This document shows positions 1-6,142 of a stretch of 6,142 bases of DNA, in pieces. The position numbers and the translations under genes were made by a program. Source of the DNA: Planctomycetaceae bacterium (GTDB lineage Bacteria > Planctomycetota > Planctomycetia > Planctomycetales > Planctomycetaceae); contig JAESQE010000047.1 in NCBI GenBank assembly GCA_016765335.1, positions 3,280-9,421 of the forward strand, given 5' to 3'. The notes below the pieces were generated by a model that had not been told where the DNA came from, ran no database searches, and worked only from the letters and a program-made list of their open reading frames with translations. Numbering within the stretch: the stretch's first letter is position 1; every line of letters starts with the position of its first letter.

Positions 1-828
1 TGCAGGAGTTTCGCGTAATCCGTGCTGGGACATCAACAGGCTCGTCGATTCGTAGGCTTCACGGACCCATTGTTCGATCGCGTTCGGGTCTGGAGAATAT
101 TCCAGTTCAATGGAAATTGCTCCTTGGAGATCCAATGTTTTCAACTCCTTCAAATAACTGGCGAAATCGACAACTCCCCTGCCCGGAGGCAAGTCGCCAT
201 GGACTTTTCCATCGCAGTCTGAAATATGAACATGGATCGCTTTGCCTCGTAACTTTTGTAGCTCATGCGGCTCCACGCCAGCCAGTAACAAATGGGAAAT
301 ATCGATATTCGCCTGAAGAGCAGGGTGGTTCACATCATCAATAAACTTGACCATTGCATCGACACTATTAAGCAGCGAAAGAGGGAACGGCTCCAGCTCC
401 ATCGCAATTTTCAGATCGAGATTTGCAGCATAGTCTGCCAGTTCTTTGCACGATTCCACACCAAGTCGCCATTGTTCTTCAGGCGGTATCACTTCTCGAT
501 TCCAAATGTATTCTCCCAATACAAGAAGCAAATTCTCGGCTTCGTACTCGTAACACATATCCAGATAAGCTTTGACACGATCCACATGAAAACGTTGCAC
601 GCTGGGATTGAAATCAATCAAACCGACAGCCACACAGCAGACCGAAATAATGGGCAAACCGACACGATCACATTCCAGTTTAATTTGCCTGCGTTGACGA
701 ATGTCGGTATCAAGCGGGTCGGTGAAAATGTCGATGCAATCGAAGCCAATTTCTTTTGTCTTCTGAATTCCCCAGGCAGTTTCCTGGCCCGCTTGAGACC
801 ACGCAGAGTTAATCAATCCTAATTTCAT
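1..828 (-). CDS. Sugar phosphate isomerase/epimerase-like TIM-barrel protein (C-terminus cut by window edge)
   Basis: Reading the minus strand from the ATG at 828-826 gives 276 codons with no stop before the window edge. An AAGGA Shine-Dalgarno at 840-836 supports this start. The protein fits the xylose isomerase-like TIM-barrel superfamily (AP endonuclease 2 fold), whose members isomerise or epimerise sugars using a divalent metal. Likely metal and active-site residues are visible in the usual order: the ELE motif at 144-146, D176 and H179 in NIDISHL, HVHISD at 199-204, the PPGRG loop around R217, and the ELE motif at 241-243. No signal peptide is seen, so it should be cytoplasmic. Family members are usually 270-300 aa, so little is missing. 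It is transcribed away from the other three genes. The substrate cannot be told from sequence: ketohexose epimerase, hydroxypyruvate isomerase-like, inosose-type and 3-keto-sugar enzymes all share this fold. Family assignment is firm; specificity is open. Confidence 0.9.
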   Translation of the reverse strand, partial: MKLGLINSAWSQAGQETAWGIQKTKEIGFDCIDIFTDPLDTDIRQRRQIKLECDRVGLPIISVCCVAVGLIDFNPSVQRFHVDRVKAYLDMCYEYEAENLLLVLGEYIWNREVIPPEEQWRLGVESCKELADYAANLDLKIAMELEPFPLSLLNSVDAMVKFIDDVNHPALQANIDISHLLLAGVEPHELQKLRGKAIHVHISDCDGKVHGDLPPGRGVVDFASYLKELKTLDLQGAISIELEYSPDPNAIEQWVREAYESTSLLMSQHGLRETPA

Positions 829-840
829 ATTCTATTCCTT

Positions 841-856
841 ATACGCATTCGCGTAT
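841..856. promoter_or_regulatory. Operator-like inverted repeat ATACGC-attc-GCGTAT
   Basis: The two 6-bp arms are perfectly complementary and are separated by 4 bases. The element directly abuts the Shine-Dalgarno of the isomerase gene (836-840), so a bound repressor, or a hairpin in the mRNA, could block transcription or ribosome access. The size and symmetry suit a dimeric repressor site such as those of LacI- or GntR-type proteins, but no such regulator is encoded in the window. The symmetry is seen directly; the regulatory role is inferred. Confidence 0.4.
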
Positions 857-884
857 TTGTTTGCGCATTGTATGTTTCCTAAGT

Positions 885-900
885 CCTTGTCAGTACAAGG
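885..900. promoter_or_regulatory. Second operator-like inverted repeat CCTTGT-cagt-ACAAGG
   Basis: This is a perfect 6-bp dyad with a 4-base spacer, the same geometry as the repeat at 841-856 but a different sequence. Its centre lies 44 bp from the centre of the first repeat. It falls between the candidate minus-strand promoter and the isomerase start, a normal position for a repressor site or a leader hairpin. No T-run follows it on either strand, so it does not look like an intrinsic terminator. Confidence 0.35.
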
Positions 901-922
901 CCACGAATGATAGCTTCTCGTA

Positions 923-950
923 AGTATAAATTGAGTTTGGTATTAGTCAG
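923..950 (-). promoter_or_regulatory. Candidate sigma-70-type promoter for the isomerase gene
   Basis: On the minus strand, CTGACT (950-945) lies 16 bp upstream of TATACT (928-923). These match the TTGACA and TATAAT consensus at 4 of 6 and 5 of 6 positions. Transcription would start near 916, giving a leader of about 90 nt that contains both inverted repeats. Planctomycete promoters often match consensus poorly, so this is only a candidate. Confidence 0.3.
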
Positions 951-1114
951 CTGTTGTATTCCTTGAGCCTTTGCGATCTTTCTGACATCTTACACATTCC
1001 CAAGTGGCAACTGGGTTTGCATTCGTCGTCCAGGAACGTAAACTGAACACTTAATTCAGGTCTGGTTCATTTTCTGATCTATCCCCTCTTCACAACTTCC
1101 GGAGATTCCGGCTG

Positions 1115-2728
1115 ATGAATACTTTCATATTCAGACTCAATATTCAAGTAGGAATGATTCTTCTGATCACCTGCTGTCAATTTATCTCGAACCCGTGCGC
1201 TGCCCAAGAAACAGAACCAGCAACCGGGAACGCTAAGACAACTTCGGTTGTGACCGAGAAAAACGCAGTCAAAGCCGAGCCAATCCCTTTATCACAAAGT
1301 CCGGCTTCGGTTTTTGTGACCATCAATGTTGATCCTCATGATGCCGATGCGACGCTGACCAAGCAGTGGTCCGCCCAGCTATCGCAACGTCTGCGTAACG
1401 CTTTTGGTCAAACCATTATCCTGAAGATCGACGTGGCTCACAAAGAATATGAAATGCCAGTGAAGCCGATGCAGATTTCGATTGCTCCGAACTCACTTTC
1501 CGGATTCAATAGCACGCAAGTTGAACTGTACCTAACTTACGATGGTCGCCAATGGGAAATACGCTCACGATCCTGGCTGGCGCTTACGGATCAATGGAGC
1601 GAATCTCCGCCACAAAAACTGAGTAACCCTCAGGCTATTGTTCGGTATTTAGCTGATACGGTCGCTTTGCAATTTCGACCAGTCATTCAAATCGGTGCCG
1701 TCGAGTTGAGAACGATTGAAGGTGATTTTATTGGTGGAGAATTCCTGACTCCTGACGATTCCGCCCGTCGGCTCCATTCGGGAGATGTGCTCGGGGTTGT
1801 GATGCTTTACTTCAATCGGAATCGCAAACTGCAAGCCAGACAACTTCTACCTTGGACTTATTTAGAGGTCACGGATCGAAATCGCGCACAAATTTCCTGC
1901 AAAATCATCTCTGCTTTTAGAAGCCCGATTCCTCGCTCTCGCAGACGAGTTGAAGTGATGGCTTATCGAATCAACTCGCTGTACCCCACGACCGATGCAC
2001 GCGTCATGATTCGAGATAAACCGAATCAGCCTTATCGATTAACGCAGGTGTATCTTTCTTCTTGGTCACGACCTGCCAGTCCCGTCAAAGAGAATAAAAC
2101 TGATGCAAAACCAGACAGCAAAGAACAACCCGAGAAAAAACAGCCTGTGCCCAGTATTGTCCTGACAACATCTCGCGAAGGGACGCTACTGCTTTCTCAA
2201 AAACAGATCGAACAGAAATTAGGGCCGGGCCTGGTTAAAATTGAGGTCATGAGTAGCGATGCCGTTGTTGCGAGTGTGCCTTGGCTGCCTGGAAGTACTG
2301 CTGAATTAGAGCTGACAGTCCCGAACGATTTTGCTCGCATTGAAGCTCATCTGCGATTAGAACAAATCAAGACCGAACTACTACGCGTCACTGCCAAGCG
2401 GGCAACACTCATCGCTGCCCTGAAACAACTGGCCAACAACCCTCGTGAAATCGATCCCAAGCCGCTGTTCCAAGAGATTGAAGATCTTCCCTCTCAAGAT
2501 TATTTCCACAATGAAGTCGCGTTGGTTCGCATTCCTGCAACCGCACAGCTCATCCAAAAAGGGAACCGCACAGCTGCCCGAGATGTCAAAAAACTGTGCG
2601 AACAAACCGAAGCCATCATCCAGCGACACCTCAACGACGAACCGATCGAAGAACTCAAACTCCGCCTGGGCACGAAGAAAACCCAGAGCCAGAAGACGAC
2701 CAAACACCTAAGAAATAGGCAGTATTAA
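1115..2728 (+). CDS. Exported protein of unknown function with C-terminal helical region
   Basis: The 537-aa frame starts at ATG 1115, preceded by GGAG at 1101-1104 with good spacing. The N-terminus looks like a signal peptide: an Arg at residue 7, a hydrophobic stretch at about 12-25, and a likely cleavage site after A30 (PCAA|QE). Residues 65-190 look like mixed alpha/beta sequence. A basic stretch follows at 269-278 (RSPIPRSRRR). A charged, low-complexity Lys/Asp/Glu/Pro linker covers about 321-345. Residues 350-405 look like a small beta-rich module with a VPWLPG turn and a VPND motif, followed by an amphipathic, possibly coiled-coil helix at about 405-440 and more helices to the C-terminus. 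I do not recognise a named family. The module-plus-helix arrangement resembles exported planctomycete proteins I recall, but this is weak. No catalytic motif is evident. It is more likely a structural, binding or envelope protein than a recognised enzyme. It is oriented with the genes downstream but separated from them by 134 bp. Confidence 0.8.
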   Translation: MNTFIFRLNIQVGMILLITCCQFISNPCAAQETEPATGNAKTTSVVTEKNAVKAEPIPLSQSPASVFVTINVDPHDADATLTKQWSAQLSQRLRNAFGQTIILKIDVAHKEYEMPVKPMQISIAPNSLSGFNSTQVELYLTYDGRQWEIRSRSWLALTDQWSESPPQKLSNPQAIVRYLADTVALQFRPVIQIGAVELRTIEGDFIGGEFLTPDDSARRLHSGDVLGVVMLYFNRNRKLQARQLLPWTYLEVTDRNRAQISCKIISAFRSPIPRSRRRVEVMAYRINSLYPTTDARVMIRDKPNQPYRLTQVYLSSWSRPASPVKENKTDAKPDSKEQPEKKQPVPSIVLTTSREGTLLLSQKQIEQKLGPGLVKIEVMSSDAVVASVPWLPGSTAELELTVPNDFARIEAHLRLEQIKTELLRVTAKRATLIAALKQLANNPREIDPKPLFQEIEDLPSQDYFHNEVALVRIPATAQLIQKGNRTAARDVKKLCEQTEAIIQRHLNDEPIEELKLRLGTKKTQSQKTTKHLRNRQY

Positions 2729-2862
2729 ATAGGCTACTTGCACTTTGGCTGGAAAACAGCAAGACGTTTGCATCGAAGACGCCAGAAAATGGTGTTCATC
2801 GAGTTTTGGGTTATAATTTCAAGCCCTGACTGACCCGGCTCGCCTCTACATAGAAGAAACGT
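2729..2862 (+). promoter_or_regulatory. Intergenic region with candidate promoter for the FAD oxidoreductase
   Basis: A perfect TATAAT at 2812-2817 would start transcription near 2824, about 40 bases before the ATG at 2863. No convincing -35 box lies 15-18 bp upstream and the -10 lacks the extended TG. An imperfect hairpin at 2744-2763 (GCTG, loop GAAAA, CAGC, plus outer pairs across a bulge) has no T-run and is not a clear terminator. The FAD gene therefore may have its own promoter, though read-through from the upstream gene is possible. Confidence 0.35.
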
Positions 2863-4749
2863 ATGACATTAATTGAACATCATTCGTTATCGAGCGACAT
2901 TCTTGTTGCGGGTGGGGGAATGGCGGGGGTTTGCTGTGCGATTGCAGCTGCGCGTTGTGGTGCTGATGTGATTCTGTGTCAGGATCGCTCAGTCCTCGGC
3001 GGGAATGCATCGAGTGAAGTCCGCATGCATATTGTTGGTGCCAATGGAACGGGTGGTTCTGAACGCGGCGAAGAATTGCAAACCGAAGCTCGCGAAGGCG
3101 GAATCATTGAAGAGATTCGCCTGGAAAATGCTGTCCGAAATCCTCAACGGTCCTCTTCGATGTTCGATTTGATTCTCTTTGAAAAATGTCGAGCAGAACC
3201 GAATCTGCACTTGATGTTGAACAGTGTGATCACGAGTGTTGAAATGCAACAAGGAAGAATTCAACGAGCCGTTGCAGAGCGTCAAAGTACCGAAGATCGT
3301 TTTTCTATTGCTGCCAAGATTTTCATCGATTGCACCGGAGATGGGCGATCAGCAGCTGAAGCTCAGGCTTGTTTTATGCAGGGTCGGGAAAGCCGGAGCG
3401 ATTTTGGGGAATCACTGGCGGTTGAAACTGCTGATGAGAAACGACTCGGTTCCACGATTTTAATGCAGGCTCGCAAGCATGATTGCCCCATGCCTTTTGT
3501 TGCACCAGAGGCCGCCAGAAAGTTTACTCGTAAAGATTTGAAACTGCGTTTGTATGCAACTCCGGGAGATGAAAAGCCGACACACGAATACGGTTACTGG
3601 TGGGCGGAATGGGGCGGGCATCTTGATACGATCAAACAGAACGAACTCATTCGAGATGAGTTGTATAGCATCGTGATGGGAATTTGGGATCACATCAAAA
3701 ATGGGCCTCCGGGAACACCGGCTGGCGAAGATCCGTTTGAAGCTTCTTGTTGGGCGATTGAATGGTTCGGTTCTCTGCCGGGAAAACGGGAAAGCAGACG
3801 TTTTACAGGCCAACACATTCTCACCGAACAGGATCTGCTCAGCTCTCGACAATTTGACGATGCGATTGCCTACGGCGGCTGGTCTTTGGACTTGCATCCG
3901 CCTGAAGGGATTGATGCGCCGTTGTTGCAACCGTGCGAGCAACATCCGGTGCCTCATCTTTACGATATTCCAATTCGTGCCTGTGTTGCGCGTGATATCC
4001 CCAATTTAATGTTTGCAGGACGAAACATTTCAGCGACACATGTTGCGTTTTCATCAACCCGTGTGATGGCAACCTGTGCTGTGATTGGGCAGGGAGTCGG
4101 AACGGCTGCTGCAATTGCCATCCAGGAGGATGTTGAACCTGCTGGCTTGTCTTCTGATTTGAATGTCATCGAAAAGATTCAGCAACAGTTACTACGCGAC
4201 GATGCATTTTTAATCGGACATCTTAATCGGGACAACAATGATTTGGCACGCGATGCTAGAATCTCGGCAACCAGTGAGCAGCCTCAATTTGAAGCCAGTC
4301 AGGTGATTTCCGGTCAAACCAGAAGTGTCCACGGGAAACGAGGGACAGCTTCAGGCAGAGAAAATGCAGGCACACATCGCTGGATGTCTGATCCGCAAGA
4401 TGGCTTGCCTGCAACGATTCAGCTCGATTGGGAAAACCCGATTCAACCAACCGCTGTGGAACTTGTTTTTGATACCGGAATGCATCGGCATCTCACGCTT
4501 TCTCAGCACGATGGCTACAGTGCATCGATGAAGTGGGGAATGCCGCAACCAGAAACGGTGCGTGACTATACCATTGAATCTTTTGATGGTCGAACTTGGA
4601 GTTTGCTGCTTGAGGTTTGCGACAATTATCAACGCAAGAGATTGCACGACATCAAATGCGACTCTCCGATTCAATCGCTGCGAGTTTGTGTGACTGCGAC
4701 TAATGGTTGTGGTCATGCTAGAATTTGTGAAATTCGCGTGTATGAATAG
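2863..4749 (+). CDS. FAD-dependent oxidoreductase with C-terminal galactose-binding-like (F5/8 type C-like) domain
   Basis: This 628-aa protein belongs to the FAD_oxidored family (PF12831 type). A Rossmann dinucleotide-binding motif sits at the N-terminus (DILVAGGGMAGVCCA, glycines 17-19 and 22), followed by the family motif LGGNASSEVRMHIVG at 45-59. Further family blocks are IDCTGDG (155-161), a RRFTGQHILTEQDLL block (312-326), and the C-terminal FAD-binding block NLMFAGRNISATHVA / STRVMATCAVIGQGVGTAAA (381-417). Residues from about 460 to 628 form a separate beta-rich domain resembling discoidin/F5/8C modules, with ARDARISATSEQ, HRWMSD and PATIQLDW in typical order. Such domains often bind carbohydrate. 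The last 43 residues hold five cysteines (586, 599, 609, 616, 622). There is no signal peptide, so a cytoplasmic location is expected. The Shine-Dalgarno is weak (GAAGAA, 2853-2858). The FAD enzyme class is firm; the substrate is unknown, with a sugar or glycoside as a reasonable guess. The sialidase-like gene follows 113 bp downstream. Confidence 0.92.
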   Translation: MTLIEHHSLSSDILVAGGGMAGVCCAIAAARCGADVILCQDRSVLGGNASSEVRMHIVGANGTGGSERGEELQTEAREGGIIEEIRLENAVRNPQRSSSMFDLILFEKCRAEPNLHLMLNSVITSVEMQQGRIQRAVAERQSTEDRFSIAAKIFIDCTGDGRSAAEAQACFMQGRESRSDFGESLAVETADEKRLGSTILMQARKHDCPMPFVAPEAARKFTRKDLKLRLYATPGDEKPTHEYGYWWAEWGGHLDTIKQNELIRDELYSIVMGIWDHIKNGPPGTPAGEDPFEASCWAIEWFGSLPGKRESRRFTGQHILTEQDLLSSRQFDDAIAYGGWSLDLHPPEGIDAPLLQPCEQHPVPHLYDIPIRACVARDIPNLMFAGRNISATHVAFSSTRVMATCAVIGQGVGTAAAIAIQEDVEPAGLSSDLNVIEKIQQQLLRDDAFLIGHLNRDNNDLARDARISATSEQPQFEASQVISGQTRSVHGKRGTASGRENAGTHRWMSDPQDGLPATIQLDWENPIQPTAVELVFDTGMHRHLTLSQHDGYSASMKWGMPQPETVRDYTIESFDGRTWSLLLEVCDNYQRKRLHDIKCDSPIQSLRVCVTATNGCGHARICEIRVYE

Positions 4750-4862
4750 ATTCCTTTCTCTTGCAGACAACTTCAATTTGATGTCCCAGGAAGTTACTCT
4801 AGAGTTCTAAGCATAACACTTGTCTTACAACTATTATTGCTGAATAAGAAAGATGTGATTTA
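4750..4862. other. Short intergenic gap with a 10-bp palindrome
   Basis: The 113-bp spacer holds a perfect palindrome ACTCTAGAGT at 4796-4805. It has only weak promoter-like sequences: TATTAT at 4832-4837 has no -35 partner, and TTGTCT at 4820-4825 has no -10 partner at the right distance. No terminator hairpin with a T-run is visible after the FAD gene, so co-transcription of the two genes is possible but not shown. Confidence 0.4.
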
Positions 4863-5939
4863 ATGTCTCGACGACCTGGAATTCTGTTTCTGGCATGCAT
4901 GATGATTGCAGCCCTGTTTTTGCCATCACGAATTGCAATTGCTGAGGATGCCGGCAAGCCAGCAGTTCGTGTTAAGTCTGTGCGCAAACTGTTCCATAAT
5001 GGGGAACACAATGCCTTCACTGATATGTGCAAATTCCAAGGAAAATATTATCTGACATTTCGTAGTTGCCCGGACGGACACATGCTTCATCCGACATCGA
5101 CCATCATTATTATGTCGAGTGAAGACGCAAAGACATGGAAACAGGTCCATCGATTCAGTGTCAAGTTACGAGATGTGCGAGATCCTCACTTTTTGGTTTT
5201 CAAAGAGAAACTGTTTGTTTACACCGGCACCTGGTACTGTGGTGAAACTTCGCCCAAGACTCGTGATATGAATGAACTTCTCGGTTATGCCGTGTGGAGT
5301 GACAACGGAACCGACTGGAGTGGTCCGACGATGCTCGAAGGAACTTACGGGCATTATGTTTGGCGTGCAGCCACTTATGGAGGCAAGGCCTATTTGTGCG
5401 GTCGCAGGAAAAAAGAGTTCGCCCAAGTTACTTCTCGTGGCGAACGTGATTCGTTAGTGGAATCTGCAATTTTGGAAAGTGATGATGGTTTGATCTTCCG
5501 TAAAGCGGGACTATTCCAGGAACAATATGGCGATGAGACTGCGTTTCTGTTCGAAAAAGATGGTTCGGCTTTGGCGATTGCTCGAAGTGGCAGCGGACGA
5601 AATGCTCAGATTTGTCGATCAACAGCTCCTTATAAAAACTGGGAGCGGGTCGATCTTGATCGATACATTGGTGGTCCGCTGGTCGTCAAATGGGGCGATC
5701 ATTACATGGTGGGCGGACGAAAAACGCTCACCGGAAAAGCAGTGACTTCACTTTGCTGGCTAGTGGATAACCGCTTGCACGAGTTTGCAGAACTTCCCAG
5801 TGGCGGCGACAATTCCTATCCCGGCTTCCTCGAATTGAGTCCGAAGCGAGCATTGGTCTCTTACTATTCCAGTCACGAAAAAGATGAGTCAGGCAAAACG
5901 ATCACTGCGATTTACATGGCAGAATTGGAGATTGAGTAA
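4863..5939 (+). CDS. Exported sialidase-like (BNR/Asp-box) beta-propeller protein, putative glycosidase
   Basis: The 358-aa protein begins with a clear signal peptide: RR at 3-4, a hydrophobic core at 7-20, and likely cleavage after A27 (AIA|ED). The mature part resembles the bacterial proteins usually annotated as exo-alpha-sialidase or BNR-repeat glycosyl hydrolases, which fold as beta-propellers. Conserved-looking blocks are EHNAFTDM (48-55), GKYYLTFRS (60-68), LRDVRDPHF (102-110), YGDETAF (222-228), IGGPLVV (269-275), TSLCWL (295-300), and SGGDNSYPGF (313-322) followed by SYYSSHE (333-339). Three degenerate Asp-boxes mark propeller blades: SEDAKTW (86-92), SDNGTDW (146-152) and SDDGLIF (206-212). 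The RDP motif at 106-108 also recalls GH43/GH32-type five-bladed propellers, so cleavage of sialic acid should not be assumed. The ATG at 4863 is chosen because it places the signal peptide at the N-terminus; its Shine-Dalgarno is weak (AGAAAG, 4847-4852). It should act outside the cytoplasm. The class is fairly sure; activity is unknown. Confidence 0.87.
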   Translation: MSRRPGILFLACMMIAALFLPSRIAIAEDAGKPAVRVKSVRKLFHNGEHNAFTDMCKFQGKYYLTFRSCPDGHMLHPTSTIIIMSSEDAKTWKQVHRFSVKLRDVRDPHFLVFKEKLFVYTGTWYCGETSPKTRDMNELLGYAVWSDNGTDWSGPTMLEGTYGHYVWRAATYGGKAYLCGRRKKEFAQVTSRGERDSLVESAILESDDGLIFRKAGLFQEQYGDETAFLFEKDGSALAIARSGSGRNAQICRSTAPYKNWERVDLDRYIGGPLVVKWGDHYMVGGRKTLTGKAVTSLCWLVDNRLHEFAELPSGGDNSYPGFLELSPKRALVSYYSSHEKDESGKTITAIYMAELEIE

Positions 5940-6097
5940 CCGGGATCAATTTTACGTCATCGATTACTCAATATCCTGGCAGCAGGTTAGGAATTTGGGC
6001 GGCTGGCAGTTATCATGCAAGCTGTATGGCAAAACTTTTTTCGTTTCATTGTCCTAAATAAGGGTACCTCTATTAATTCGAAAGACATATCGAGCAG
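5940..6097. other. Non-coding stretch after the sialidase-like gene
   Basis: No gene is visible in this region. Only a 4-bp stem at 5975-5986 (CCTG, loop GCAG, CAGG) and a run of six T at 6036-6041 are notable. The T-run has no good stem immediately upstream, so I do not call a terminator. Confidence 0.5.
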
Positions 6098-6137
6098 AGG
6101 GTAGACATTCTTGTCTGCCTTGAATGAAGGCCTGCTC
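6092..6137. repeat. Nested inverted repeat / hairpin, possible dispersed intergenic repeat
   Basis: The inner hairpin runs 6098-6121. Its arm AGGGTAGACA (6098-6107) pairs with TGTCTGCCTT (6112-6121) over ten positions, two of them G-T wobbles, around the loop TTCT. An outer 6-bp inverted repeat, GAGCAG (6092-6097) with CTGCTC (6132-6137), encloses it, and GCCTT/AAGGC at 6117-6131 offers an alternative small stem. No T-run follows on either strand, which argues against a standard intrinsic terminator. From memory, similar GGCAGACA..TGTCTGCC palindromes recur between genes in planctomycete genomes; only one copy is present here, so the dispersed-repeat reading is inference. Confidence 0.5.
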
Positions 6138-6142
6138 AAACG

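Larger units (their letters stand above)
829..1114. other. Divergent intergenic region, 286 bp
   Basis: This gap separates the divergent isomerase and exported-protein genes and should hold both promoters. It contains two perfect 6-4-6 inverted repeats (841-856, 885-900) and a candidate minus-strand promoter (923-950). A weaker plus-strand candidate, TTGAGT at 931-936 with TGTATT at 955-960, overlaps the minus one and matches consensus poorly. An imperfect hairpin lies at 999-1015 (CCCAAGT, loop GGCA, ACTGGG, one bulged A). The hexamer CGCATT occurs at 844-849 and 864-869, exactly 20 bp apart. I see no small gene here. Confidence 0.6.

Noticed and set aside
292..822. Plus-strand open frame of 176 codons
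   Set aside because: It lies wholly antisense to the isomerase gene, whose minus-strand reading has clear family motifs; the plus frame shows no recognisable domain and no ribosome binding site.
999..1015. Imperfect hairpin CCCAAGT / ACTGGG as a riboswitch or leader element
   Set aside because: Single short stem with a bulge; nothing around it matches a known riboswitch architecture.
2713..2734. Direct repeat AAATAGGC at 2713-2720 and 2727-2734 flanking the stop codon of the exported-protein gene
   Set aside because: Only 8 bp repeated with a 14-bp period; too short to support a tandem repeat or target-site duplication, and no mobile element is nearby.
2744..2763. Imperfect hairpin after the exported-protein gene as a terminator
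   Set aside because: The core stem is 4 bp with a bulge before the outer pairs, and no T-run follows.
3460..3957. Minus-strand open frame of 165 codons inside the FAD oxidoreductase
   Set aside because: Antisense shadow of a well-supported gene, with unusually Arg/Phe-rich sequence and no domain signal.
4351..4776. Minus-strand open frame of 141 codons over the end of the FAD gene
   Set aside because: It overlaps the discoidin-like domain coding sequence on the other strand and has no recognisable motif.
6031..6041. AAAACTTTTTT tract as an intrinsic terminator for the sialidase-like gene
   Set aside because: No stable GC-rich stem lies directly upstream of the T-run.

Overview
The window looks like a chromosomal segment of a planctomycete (Planctomycetaceae-like, roughly half G+C). 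I base this on three things: protein families I associate with that phylum, long loosely packed genes with non-coding gaps of about 110-290 bp, and weak or variable Shine-Dalgarno sequences. The genus cannot be fixed from the sequence alone. No tRNA, rRNA, CRISPR array, insertion sequence or phage gene is visible.

Layout. Bases 1-828 (minus strand) hold a sugar phosphate isomerase/epimerase-like TIM-barrel gene. It runs off the left edge and probably lacks only a few C-terminal residues. Bases 829-1114 are a divergent intergenic region with a candidate minus-strand promoter and two 16-bp perfect inverted repeats of the same 6-4-6 design. Bases 1115-2728 (plus) encode a 537-aa exported protein of unknown function. 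After a 134-bp gap with a TATAAT box, bases 2863-4749 (plus) encode a 628-aa FAD-dependent oxidoreductase with a C-terminal galactose-binding/discoidin-like domain. Bases 4863-5939 (plus) encode a 358-aa exported sialidase-like beta-propeller protein. The last 203 bases carry no gene but contain a strong hairpin nested inside a second inverted repeat at the right edge.

How the genes may work together. Three of the four genes belong to families linked to carbohydrate handling: an exported propeller glycosidase-like protein, an FAD oxidoreductase with a sugar-binding-type domain, and a sugar isomerase/epimerase-like enzyme. A small glycan or sugar catabolic neighbourhood is a reasonable inference. 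However, the genes do not overlap, the first is divergent, and no transporter, dedicated regulator or sulfatase lies in the window, so a shared pathway is not shown. I found no clear case of an undescribed system. The best leads are the unknown exported protein, the operator-like repeats and the right-edge hairpin.
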